Shown in pieces: positions 1-11,366 of a stretch of 64,000 nt of DNA. Each line of letters opens with the position of its first letter. The first letter of the stretch is position 1. Below the pieces are notes generated by a model that was not told the origin of the DNA, made no database searches, and worked only from the letters and a program-made list of their open reading frames with translations. This stretch comes from Ilyonectria destructans (lineage: Eukaryota; Ascomycota; Sordariomycetes; Hypocreales; Nectriaceae): NCBI GenBank assembly GCA_020740775.1, contig JAHEWK010000005.1:2356001-2420000 (forward strand), written 5' to 3'. The position numbers and the translations under genes are program-made.

Positions 1-2854
1 CCACTCAAGAGCCAGTGATCAAAAAATAGAGAGACATCAACCAACAATGGGACTTCCAGTATCATCAATCGCGGTTATTGTACGAAACAATTGCGGGTAA
101 TCGCTCCGTTCGGTGGGAGATTTTTGAAAGACATTCTCAAGAGCAGAGGTGATGGATGGTCAATTTGTGGGATGTGTGCTATCGGCTATTGTGGTCGTCA
201 ATAGCAGTAATGTCACTTAGCTCAATGTTCGAGTACCCACGCCGCTCATGAGATACATTTCGCCGTCAGCAGTGTCTCAAGATATTTATATGTAGTACCT
301 TCAACAATAACAGCTAGACCCCCCGTCGGCACGCATGGTTCTATGCCTCCCCTAAGCTCGAGATCTTACACATGACCTAGCTGCCACTGTAACACTCTGT
401 TGAGACCGCGAACGGTCAGTCGACAATGTTGGGTTTTGGGACTCACGATGGCCATCTCTTGGTTGCTATTCCTCGGAGTGCCAAAAATTTACACGGACTT
501 CTCGGGTTTCATTTCTTATACTCTAAAAAGTATTCGACGTTTCGCTCGAGCGGGACACGCCTCTGCTCCACGTGTGTGTCGGGACTCCTAAAATGTCGCG
601 TAAAGTTCTTGAGCTGGAAATTACTTTCAAGGTTACTTGGTGGTAGAATATCTAGTTTAAACCAGCTAGGACTTCAGCCCTATTGTTGCTTTCAGTCGCA
701 GAGCGCGAGATCTGACTGCAGTATTGATCTACTTTTGGTCCATGTAACAGCTCATCTGGTCTTGTGTTTAACAGTGAAGGAAATTCTGCAAGTCATATAA
801 AGTATTCTCAGCATACACAATAAATAGATCTTAGGTTCCTTGGTCTTGTACACACTCGAGAACCCTCAATGGCTGCATAAACTGGATCAGCCATGTCTAG
901 CTTACGCGGCCATGTTGTACCGAGTAGCCGCTGCTCGTGGTGGAGTGTTCCATTCGTAAATAAAAATATGCCATCCAAATCTCGACATGGCCTTTAAGAT
1001 GTTGCATCCAAGCCTTAAAGCCAATGCTGCCTTGGTCCTCTTGACGGAGGTGCTCAAGGATAGGTCTTGTGCCGCTGTTGTCGAAGAATGAATGTCACTC
1101 CCGTGTAGAAAGCCAAGCTACGACGCACCGTGGTCTGATCCCCATTCGTGAAGAAGACTTGAAAGGCTTATATAATTTAAGGATTCTTGCGAAGATAACT
1201 CCTTTAAGCTTGGCCAGGCCTCAGCGCGAAAGTTCGTTACCAGCTTCAGAAAAGCCATTTCGCAACAATTCACGGTATCACCAGCCACTGTAACCCTCAA
1301 TCGGTACTAGAAGACATTTCAGATTAAATCTCATTATTCACACAACTCATCTGATGCGGCGAGTCACACTTCTTGTCAATATTGACCAGTCTCTGTTGCG
1401 ACGTTCTTCACTCGTTCACGCTATAAACTATGAAAGGCATCTCCTATCAGAATGGGATTATGACTATAGTCACCAAAACCACTAACTACCAATTAAGTGT
1501 CGTTATTTCTGGTATGTGAGACCGATGTGAAGGTAAAGTGGTGGTCAATCCCGCCCAAGTGCAGGGTAGTCGCAAGACAGATTCATCAACTGGACAGTAT
1601 CACTCGTCCATGTGAGCTGACATTGGTGATCCACCAACTCTTGGAAAACTCACTGCGGTCGCGTGCCTATGAGTCCATATTTACGAGTGATTTGTTTCAG
1701 GCATACCACGATTGGCCGGCCATGTGGCAGTCGACTTTTTTATGACAGCCAGGAACAGCGTTCATGTCTCTCGCCCCACCTCCGAAGAAGGGTCTTCTTA
1801 TGTTGACGATCTCAACTTACGGCATGGCAGGGAACCAGCCTGTAAAATATTTTCATCTGTCTTTTTTTTTCTCTCACTTGTGACAATGGGGCGAGTGAGC
1901 AGCGGTCGAGACACACCAACCGTAAATGAATACCGAATCATCACCGTGCGTTTAGGCGCTGCTCGGGACACAAAACATGGACATGGCAGCGTTGGATGAA
2001 CAGGGCGAGGCTAGTCACGCGAGCAATTACCGTATTTCCGAGGAGAGGCACCATCTAAACCGGGACATGCTGGACAGGATGTCACCGGATGAAGTCTGTC
2101 GTCTAAAAGATGGAGTCTGTCATCGCACAAGATGGGGCGTCTCCTTCACGATGGGGCTCGTTCAATGGTTGTGCACTAGGTACTCGGGGGGTACATGGCA
2201 TTGTGTCGTGCAGAATCTTCCATGGAAGAAATGAAGTGGATTCAGGACCCTGGAGGACCCTGGATTGCGTGGTCCGTGAGTGCTAGACGCTGTTTTCTCG
2301 CACCATGAGGCTGAAAGAAGAAGCGTGTTCGTCTGGTCCGTGAGCTGTGGGTATGGTTTAGTTCGAAAATAGAGACTCGTTTGCAATTAAGTGGGAGAAG
2401 GGAATTCCCGACCACGCGACCACTCACCAGCACCACGGCGAGTCTCCACCGTGAACTCGCCCAGGAAAATAGATTCGCCGCACAGGCCATTTGCTGGCAA
2501 CGGGCGACAAGAGGAGCCTTCTATCCCGAATCAATGCCTCGATCTTCGTCAGCAAATTGCAACCGCCGCAAATCATCAGACCATCGGCCGAAAGTCGCCC
2601 AAAGCAGAACCGTCACTCCGGCCGCCAATTCTCCACTTGGCACAGTCTTCTCTCGTCTCGGCGGTGGGCTTGGCGACAACCTCACCCATCCATCGTCTAT
2701 CTCAATTCACAGCCTCGTCTGACCCCGAAACGATCCGGCGCAATCCACCGGCCCAGTCCATCGCTCAAACCCACGTCCCGACCTCCCGACCACCGACCGA
2801 ACGACCGGCAAGCCCGCAACTCCGGACCAACCGATCAATTGACCCGCCGCAAGG
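1..2854. other. Stretch without a recognisable gene
   Basis: I see no supportable gene here. The open frames are short, lack domain-like composition and conflict with each other between strands. The last 450 bases before cox16 are CA/CCG-rich and carry overlapping frames up to 168 codons; I read these as the promoter and leader of cox16. No transposon ends, tRNA or rRNA could be recognised. Confidence 0.6.
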
Positions 2855-3322
2855 ATGGGCTTCCAGAGCAAGCGCTTCCGCAGCGCGGCTGAGATGAACT
2901 CCATCGGCATGCGGTATCGTCGCGTCATGAACAGGCATCCCTTCCTCATGTTTGGCCTGCCCTTCATGACCGTCATTGTCGCAGGCTCCTTCGTCCTAAC
3001 GCCCGCCACCGCCGTCAGGTACGAGCGCTATGATCGCAAGGTCCGCCAGATGACCAAGGAAGAGGAGCTCAACGTCCGCCGATCCGCGAGGAAGGTGGAC
3101 ATGAAGGAGGAGTACTACGTGCGTCATCTCCATCATCTCCATCTCCATCATGCCTATTGCGTAGCGTTCGCTCTCCGCCACGTCTCGGAGGATAAGGGAC
3201 ATGCATGGTTGATTGGACTATGTGGCTAACTTGGCATACAGAGACTGGCTGGTAAAGATCTAGAGGACTGGGAACAGAAGCGCGTGGAACGTCTCCCTGG
3301 CGAGAATGATGGCACTCTGTGA
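2855..3322 (+). CDS. COX16: Cytochrome c oxidase assembly protein Cox16
   Basis: Two exons, 2855-3118 and 3242-3322, with a 123-nt intron (donor GTGCGT, branch GGCTAAC, acceptor ACAG), encode 114 residues. The N-terminus is short and basic. It is followed by one membrane segment at about residues 31-49 (FLMFGLPFMTVIVAGSFVL) and then a charged stretch with RYDRKVRQMTKEEE. This is the layout of Cox16, a small inner-membrane protein that helps insert Cox1/Cox2 during complex IV assembly. Exon 2 restores the usual C-terminal block, DWEQKRVERLPGE. Reading through without splicing would give an unrelated His-rich tail, so the intron is well supported. Length fits the fungal family. Confidence 0.93.
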
Positions 3323-5012
3323 TGTGGCCATCCCTTGCTTACAGCGCGCCTCAAACACGGAATACATCAAAGACGTCATTCCCATTCGCTGATCCCGCGC
3401 AGCCAACGCAACAATCGACGTAGTTACTATGCAGCATTGGGAAACAAAACGTCACAGGGGTATGTATGATCTACGATCTTGGAGCCTGGCCATGACAGAT
3501 CGGATGGTTCTTTCTTTTTATCGGTGCACTCGGCGCAATCAGTCCATATTCCCAGCGGATTCGCGGGGCGTGATGCTGGACAACGTAATGTACATGGTTG
3601 GAAACGCACATACTGTATATGCGGATGCATGTTTCGTAGTTGGCAGGTCAATGACGAAATAGACGGGATGAAATGAACGAAACACCCAATGACAGGCGGC
3701 TTTCTCGATGTTTAACCCAGCAGCCGGGGGGGACCACTGTGTTTCAAGTTGATGGAGATGAGCAAGATCATCAACTCTGGGTCCTGTCAGCATTCGCCGG
3801 CTTCACGCACTCCCGTGATCATGCACATCCGAACTCCGGGTTACGGCTACCCCGGACGGACGGGATAGTAAAATCACCGTATCATCATCACCTGTCACTT
3901 CTCATGCGAGGGAGAGTCACGATGACAACCCCCTGCAACGATCTAACTCAGGACTGCTGCGGGAGGATAGCCTCGGTCGATAAGCAGCTGGACAGGGGCA
4001 GTTCGGAATTTGTAATTAGGAAGGAGGAAGCAAGTCGAAAATCAATCGACTTTGTTGGCTTGGCAGTGACATGTTTGTGACTGTGACGACGGCCGGGCGG
4101 GGCCTGGTGAGGGGAATCACTTAGTAGTCCGGTACAAAGGCTGACGAGGAAGTTAATACCGGTGTACTCCGTAAAGTGGGTGTAGATCTCTGGTCTCGAG
4201 ACCATCTTTAGCCCGAGGGTCAACGGAATAGTGCGAGGCCTTGAGACGCCAAACCGGCCGCTATTGAACGGGAGCCCTTGCACCCCTTGAAAGACGGCTT
4301 GCTAGAGGCTAGAGATGGCTAACTGCGCCCCGCCCCAATCCGTCTCCTGTGGCGGCCAGTAGACTGCGGATACGATGGGACGCCACACGCCAAAGGACTC
4401 CGCTCCAGAGTACGAAGTGCGGCGTGGTAAGACATCGAGCAGCGCTGGTGATTGGACGCGATGCGATGCAAGAGAGTTTGACTTGCAGCGCCATCAATGA
4501 GGGGCGATGCGGATCAGGTTTGTATCAATGACGATTACTCGATGCTTGGCATGAGGGGCGATGAACGGAGTATGTTGGAAGCGAAAAACAGGTCCCCTTT
4601 TTAATTCAAGGAGGTGAGCATCTTCGATTGCCCGCGACATTGAGATATGTAGGCAAGATGTGCGGTCGTGATGCGGTCAAGATGTTTCATGTGCAGAGAT
4701 GAAGAGCGTGGCATGGGTTGAAGATGAGGGGGATTCACAGGGGCTGCCCAATGAGAGACAACGGGTGAGCAGGTGGCTGAAGAGACATGCCTAGAGAGTA
4801 TCGGTGAGCTGGAGTCATTTGTGGATTTTTAGGCGGCGATCATGACTATCAGACAGAACTTAGTGCAATAGGCTTGTCTGTATGTCTCGGTGCCAGCGTA
4901 CGACGATGGTCCATCCCTCCGCTGTGGGAGGTGCGGATAACTTTGGCCGAAGAGGCTGGGACTGGTGGCCGAGGAGAGAGTACATGGCGGTACAGGGTAG
5001 TACTGGCAGTTG

Positions 5013-5036
5013 CAATTACAATTACAATTACAATTA
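5013..5036. repeat. (CAATTA)4 microsatellite
   Basis: Four exact copies of the hexamer CAATTA lie in non-coding DNA. Confidence 0.9.
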
Positions 5037-8032
5037 TGGTGGAAGGCAAAATAAAACATAACAAAAAAGTGGTTGTAATAAATAGAATTGGGTGACATAT
5101 GGAGTAAAGTACTGTATGTACTTCGTATCTACTCCTATCTCGTAAAGGAGATCCGGCAAAGGACCGAACACTCACAAAGAGCAAAAGTCAAACAACAAAC
5201 CTATACACACAATTCAAATCCGATACGAAGCGAGGGCGTCGTGGACCGGCAACTCACAGCCAATGAAGAGCAAAGCATACTCGAGATTAAGTTGACTTAC
5301 TTGTGGCCGCGCACGCCTTTGCCCAGACTCGGCCATAGAGTGAAAGGCTGTTGTCGCTAGTTACGCCTTCGCCGTGACTGGCTGCAAACTCTCAGCGTCG
5401 GTGATGCTAAAAGACGACTGGCTGGAGATGCGGGCCTGGACTCGGGTCCGACATGGTATCTCGGGATGGGGCCTCAGCTCAGCTGGGAAGGGTTGCAAGT
5501 GGAGGCTGGAGACAGTGGAGGACTTGGGAGGCAGCTTGCATGGGTGTTCACTTTCGGGGTTGAAAATTAGTAAACAATCTCGTCGATCATCCCCGGATGT
5601 AACGTAAAGCATGTCATCCTCTCAAAAAAGACCCTTCAGTCAATCAGAGCGGCCAATTGACCCTTCTTCTCGCTATCATGAAGCAGCCCCCTGCCAGCCC
5701 TTCGGAGACAGCGTCGCAGCAGCCGTCCATCTGTCCCAGCTGGATGGGTTTGGGCTGGCTGATGGCCGGGGCCGGCTCTGGCAGTCTGGGATGTTTTCCT
5801 TTTGCGCAGGCCCAGGCCGGTGGAGGCCCTGGGCCATGCGCGCTGCTGCTAGATGAGATTGGAGATGTGCGATTGAGGTGAGATTGAGCTGGAAAAACAA
5901 AGGCGGGCGATGCGAAGAAGCAAAGCCACCACCACCCGATTCCCAACGAGCCGGCAAATCTCGATTATGATGCTCCACACTCAGGACGACAGCGACGACC
6001 AGGACCCCAACCACGAGCCTTGTCGAGTCGAGTATACAGCCGTCCTGGACAATGAATGGCTGCTGCTCGTTGTTCGGCTAGCTGGGGAGTTGAACGGACG
6101 ACGCCACGCCCGCAGCGCTGGGGCCAACGAGAGCCAACAGATGCCAAATGTGCTAGGGATGGCCGGTTGGTGACGGATACCGGCAGTACATGATTACATG
6201 CATGAAAGCTGCTCGTGCATATGCTCTTTGATTTGAAAGCTCGAAGCGTGCATTACGCTTGCGGCGACATCTGAGGGGCGAAGGGGCTTCAATCTCCGGT
6301 GACAGCCCGTCTTCACGAGCGTTCACGATCCTTCACGGGATGGGGAATTCTGCCAAGGCCCCCGCAGAGACATCCAGTGCCGGGTGCAGACGGAACACGG
6401 ACGAAGTGAGGAACGGACTGGCGAACTATGGGACGGGGCGGGACGAAAGCGTGCGCGCTATCAATCTGGCGGTGAAAGTCTTCGCAAGACGGCAAGACAG
6501 TCAGAGGGGGGCATCGGAATCCTGCGAAGCTTGGCCAGGCTTGGGCTTGCGGGACACTCCACCTTTGGAATCCTTTAGCGAGAGTCAAGTGCGTGGTGTG
6601 CCTGACTTACGTTTTGACCCCGCGGATAGCGTGACGACCGGGCGAGTGATTAACGCGTCGCTGAGGAATGTCGAGATTGAACTGAGACGGATGGGCGGAG
6701 GAGGTCAGGATGGAAAAGGCGATGATCGACGGCATCGAGAAAAGAAATAGTCGTAGAGTCATAGTTAACGAGGCGGCGAGACAGTACTGTGCTCAGGCAG
6801 AGAGAGACTAGATGGACCGTCGACAGAAAGTAGAGACATTGGCACGAGCAGAGACACAGCAACATAGACAGGGAAGTACGGTGAGGACGACATGTGAGGT
6901 GCTCACGGGATGTTTAGACTGCGGAACGTTCTCCCCTTGAGTCAAGAGGCTTGCGCGGGCTGGATGTCTGTCTGTCCATTGCGTCTGAGGAGCAGTCCCG
7001 CGCAGCCTGAGTGGTTGCAGTCGGAATTTACCATACCATGGGGGAGGGGGCAGAGGCTGAGAGGTGCAGCTGGTGGCATGGGGATAGTCTCATGCATCAT
7101 GCAGGTGAGATTGACAACCATGGGAGGGGGAAGGGGCTCGCTCGCTCGCTTCATGTGCGTGATGGACGATGGACGATGGGCTGCAGGTACAAGGCACCAC
7201 ACGCGACTAAATCCAGCGATGGGCCCGATGGCAGCCTTTCAGCTGCATCGTGGCCTGCTAATCTGGCATCCTACACTCTCGCTGGTCAGGCACTGCGTTC
7301 CCACTCGGCAGTCTAGCATATCTTGGGTGCTAGCCTCGTGCTCCTCGTGCTAATTTAGTAGCGGCGTAGCAAGCACCTCGAGCTGCAAGGGAGACAAACC
7401 GACAAAGAGCCAAAAGGCCACCTAGAGAACGCCACCCCGAGGCCCCAGGTCACTATGCCCCTCGCTCACTCAGCGCCCTCCCTCGCTCACCGATTTTACA
7501 GAATGAGGCGCATGTGTAAGTAGGTAGGTACATGGAGGCACATTCTCGCCGAGTAGTCACCCACACGCTCACACGGCAAACGGCATCACGAGGCTACAGT
7601 GCCCCCACTCGCACTTACGGCAGGGCTTGGCGGCCGCGCACCGGTGCCTCGTCCGTTCGGCGCCGGGCCTCGCTGGCTTTTCGTCCTCGTGGGTTTTTGC
7701 TGCAAGGGAGATCGCCCCGAGGGATTAGTCTGTGAAATAGAGAGCAGCGGGAACGAGGAACCTGCCGCGCGATGGGGCGGTGAGGATAATGAGGAAATTG
7801 GAGGCACTTCGTGATGGGACGGTGCGGTGCGGGCAAAAAACGTCGTCTGATCCGGCAATAGATCGAAGCCCGAGCCGAGCGAGCGAACAAAGGGAGCCTT
7901 GGCCGGCTGGGGCGTCGGAGCTGTGGTAATCCGGACGTTGAGGCTGAGGGAGGGAGGATCAATCGATAATTTAGTGGTGACGTCGAGGCCCAGTTTGGGC
8001 CCTGGACTAGGACCTCTGACCAGGGCCTGGTT

Positions 8033-8062
8033 CAGGAACAGGCACAGGCACAGGAACAGGAA
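8033..8062. repeat. CAGGMA hexamer repeat
   Basis: Imperfect tandem copies of CAGGAA/CAGGCA in non-coding DNA. Confidence 0.85.
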
Positions 8063-9756
8063 ACACGCAGACTCGAGCCAGGACCACCTGTTGCCAAATC
8101 CAGGTCTTAGGTGTCATCTGATACACTTTACAGGTGCTGCCACTTAGATGAGAGCTGCGTTTCGTTTCGTATCTAGTTAGGCCTAGATCTTGGCCTGTTT
8201 CGCGATGTATTCCTCTTCCTCACATTGAGACTCGGGACTCGAGGTTCGAGGCTCATACTGGCATCACACGATGCTCTCAGCTCTCAGGACTATTGTGCCC
8301 GTCAAGATATAGGCGAGGACGGATGCCCAATCAACCAAAACAAGGCCCAGATCTAGAATTGATAATCCCCGCAGAAGGAAAAAATGACATGGTCCATCCC
8401 GCCGCAGATGGGACATGCACGCACTCAAGCTCACGCTCGCGCTCAACCCGCCTACGCTCTCACGAGGTCAAGCTTTCGCGCCGCAGGGCAAGACAACGTT
8501 GGTTGTCAGGCGAGACACCTGCACTCACAGTCACAGACACACAACACACCAGCGTCACGAAAAGCGTTCTGGGCCCGAATCTCCAGGGCTGGCCCCTCAT
8601 AGATTTGCTTTTTCTTGCAAGTTGTGCTCGCGCAGGCTGGAGCTAAGTGGTTTCTCTTTGTCCTACACTTCAGCCTGCCAGCCCGCGCCGCCCATCGGTC
8701 CCACCGTGCAGGCACCCCGGTCTCCATCTGCCAGCGTGGACTGTGGGCGTGACTACCCCCCCGGACGCAGGGATGTGGCATGTCGATGTAATTGAATTGG
8801 ATGACTGAAAAGAAAGAAGAGTCAATAGATGGCTGGCTGGGCCGGCTGGCAGCATGGGAGATGGCTAGGCAGGAAGGGCTGGTTGCTGGGGAATGCGCAA
8901 GGCAATAAATTGGAATATTGGCAAATTAATTACGGACGAGGCATCGTCCGGGCGTAACTCGACCTGTTCGCGGCGAACGCGGAAGAAGGGCGCGCACAAC
9001 CCCAACCGGGTACGAGGCGTACGAGGCCGCACGCAGACGGGCTTGCTTCACTCTTGCGCTTACGCCTCACCTCAGAAAGGCCGGGCCGGGCCAACAATTC
9101 GCAACATCGTTTTGGTGGCGTCTTGCGGTCTGTGGTTTGTGGTGGTGGTAGCGCGCACGGGAGCCCAGGCACGAGAGACAAAGGCCCAAGTCGGTGAAGG
9201 GCCTGGGAAGCCCGGAAGCGGAAAGACAGGAACGGGGTAACTTAAACCGCGAGACAAGCGGGCGGGCGGCCGCAAGCTCAGGAACGGAGCCCAAAACACC
9301 ATGAGCGAGAGAAGATGAACAAGAAAGTTTGAGGCCCGCCTTGTCTGCGGCAATCTGTACTCTGGTCAAGGCATGTCTTGGTGATAGTCGGCGGGCGGGT
9401 ACGCAGAGAGCCGGTGGAGTTTCGGAGCCAAAGCAAGCGAACGAAGCGCAAATCCGAAAAACCTACGACGCAGCCGGAGCGAGAGAAGGGGAACGGAGGG
9501 TTACAGTGAAACGAACCGGTACCCCGAGGTACCTCAGCCTCTCGTCCTGTCTCTGAGTGAGCAGCGAGCCAAGCCCATTGCCAAGCCCCCAGGGGTGGAT
9601 CGGGGGGAGTGGGGAGCAGGGGCCCTTCTGTGAGTCCGTCGGCCTGTGGATGGCGCTGCGAGTCCGTCCGGAGGAGGAGAGGAGGGTTGCAGAGTACGTG
9701 GTAGCGTGAAAGTGTGCGCGGCGAGACGGCGAGATTCCAGTGCGGCGGATGGTATC

Positions 9757-9786
9757 GAGGAGGAGGAGGATGATGATGATGATGAC
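9757..9786. repeat. GGA/TGA trinucleotide repeat
   Basis: A run of GGA units passes directly into a run of TGA units, in non-coding DNA. Confidence 0.85.
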
Positions 9787-10283
9787 TTGGCAAGCTGGGA
9801 TATGGCGGCCGGGCAATCAAGGCCGAGATGGTATACACGGCAACCCGAGCAAATGTTGGGCTGTCAACACGTTTCTTTTTCGCCCATCTCATCTTCCTTC
9901 CTTCTGCCTCCGGTGCAAGTGACAAGTCCGTCGGCGAGAGCCACAGGCCCCCAGTTCCCAGGCGGACAGGGATCGCCCTGTGCGTGATGCCGCTGATGCG
10001 AGCCACTCTGTGTGGGTGGGGCTACGAAGTCATCGCAGGACCGGGGGTGTCTTAGCATGGCACCGGGGGCTTGCACTTACAGTCTCGCACCCACACCGAT
10101 ACATGCCTGAGCCTTGAGTGCGCCCCATGCCAGTGCCCGGTGCCTTGCCCAGGTACCTGTCTGCCCCCCTGTCCCGTCCTACGTAGCGGTGCGTAGGAGT
10201 GGGGAGTCCGTAGCCTTGCTCCGGCTCTGACGGTCGGTGACGTCCACTTTCGCCTTCGCCTCTGCCTCTCATCGCCCGGGTCT

Positions 10284-10294
10284 TTTATTTATAG
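10284..10294 (+). promoter_or_regulatory. TATA-like element upstream of orphan gene
   Basis: TTTATTTATAG lies 257-267 bp before the ATG at 10551. It is followed by a CA/CT-rich leader typical of fungal 5' untranslated regions. Assignment as a TATA element is inference. Confidence 0.4.
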
Positions 10295-10550
10295 AGTTGG
10301 GACGCCCCCCGATGCCTGGCCTAGTCTGTCCTGTCAAACTCGACGACTGTTGCCTCAGTGAGCATCACCGGTTGATTCATCACTCATAATCTAATACTCG
10401 GCCTTCGTCTTTATTACTGCCTCCCGCTTACACGCACTCACACTCGAGAGTACCACCGAACCAGATTACCACCACTACCGGTACTCAGTCCTGACAACCT
10501 CGACTACACCACATCCACCCCACCAATCGATACATACAACAACCACCACA

Positions 10551-11366
10551 ATGCATGTTCTTGGCCACGGCTTCGGCCAACGACGCAAGTCCTCCCACCG
10601 CCGCCCACGCGATCTTCACATCCGCAAGATCTCCTTCTCCGGCTCCTCGCTCTCCTCCGGCTGCTCTCTCTCATCATCAACCTCATCTACTCCCGTCGCC
10701 ACTCCCACAGCTCGAACTCCCACTACCGCCCGCCCCGACATCGACCCTCTCCACCTCAACCCGGCCTTCCATGCCCCGCCTCGACTCTTCGAGCGGGCCT
10801 TCAAGGACACCACCGCCGTGCCCGTCTTCTGTGACGAGGAGAAGGAGGAGGATGTCGAGAACTTCATGGTGGAGCACGATGTTGAGCAAACACCTACCGA
10901 GATGGCTCTGCCGCCTCATGTGAGCCCCGAGGACGTCGGCCATGACAGGCAAGAACCTCGAGACTACTTCTTCGCCGCCCTGGCCAAGCGTCCTGCCATG
11001 CCCAAGTCTCGCTGGTCAGAGTCCACCGTCCAGACCCTCGACTTCGAGGTGACCCAGGACGAGGAGGACTCTTCCGACGACGAAGAGACCGCCACCTTCG
11101 ACGACTCTGACGACGAATCCGTTCTCGAGATGCGTCGTCTATCCCGCCGCATCTCCCGCCGCAGCTCCGACCGCGCCGCCGCCCTCCAGACCCTCAGCCT
11201 CAACCTCACTTACAACCACCCCGCCGCCCCCAAGCGACCACCCATGCGATCTCTCGACACCGTCGACAACTTTATCCGCCGCGGCGGCTGGAAGCGACGT
11301 GGCATCGTCTTCCACTCCGAGGAGATGGACGGTTCCAACCGCTGCGCTGAGCGAGCGAGCTGTTAA
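10551..11366 (+). CDS. Ser/Arg-rich acidic orphan protein
   Basis: Intronless frame of 271 residues. Codon use is strongly biased to C in third positions, as in the conserved genes here, and the frame starts after a CA-rich leader. I do not recognise a named family. Layout: a basic N-terminus (QRRKSSHRRPRDLHIRK), a Ser/Thr-rich stretch (30-60), an acidic middle with DEEKEED and an acidic run at about 167-191, then an Arg/Ser segment (RRLSRRISRRSSDR). The C-terminal block RSLDTVDNFIRRGGWKRRG looks like a conserved motif. No membrane segment or signal peptide is seen. The basic patches would allow a nuclear or RNA-associated role, but that is speculation. The very long upstream region suggests complex transcriptional control. 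Confidence 0.75.
   Translation: MHVLGHGFGQRRKSSHRRPRDLHIRKISFSGSSLSSGCSLSSSTSSTPVATPTARTPTTARPDIDPLHLNPAFHAPPRLFERAFKDTTAVPVFCDEEKEEDVENFMVEHDVEQTPTEMALPPHVSPEDVGHDRQEPRDYFFAALAKRPAMPKSRWSESTVQTLDFEVTQDEEDSSDDEETATFDDSDDESVLEMRRLSRRISRRSSDRAAALQTLSLNLTYNHPAAPKRPPMRSLDTVDNFIRRGGWKRRGIVFHSEEMDGSNRCAERASC

Larger units (their letters stand above)
3323..10550. other. 7.2 kb gene-free stretch
   Basis: No gene can be supported. Open frames occur on both strands (the longest, 242 codons, is at 9278-10006 minus) but are Pro/Ser/Arg-rich shadows of GC-rich DNA without start context, splice sites or domain patterns. The stretch contains several simple repeats (listed separately) and ends in a promoter-like segment with a TTTATTTATAG element at 10284. 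It may hold a large regulatory region or a non-coding transcript for the gene at 10551; the sequence alone cannot show this. Confidence 0.55.

Noticed and set aside
2391..2897. 168-codon frame overlapping the cox16 start
   Set aside because: CA-rich leader sequence translated in another frame; cox16 in its own frame is a complete conserved protein.
9278..10006. 242-codon minus-strand frame in the 7.2 kb spacer
   Set aside because: Pro/His/Arg-rich low-complexity text, no motif, conflicting frames on the other strand, no splice or start support.
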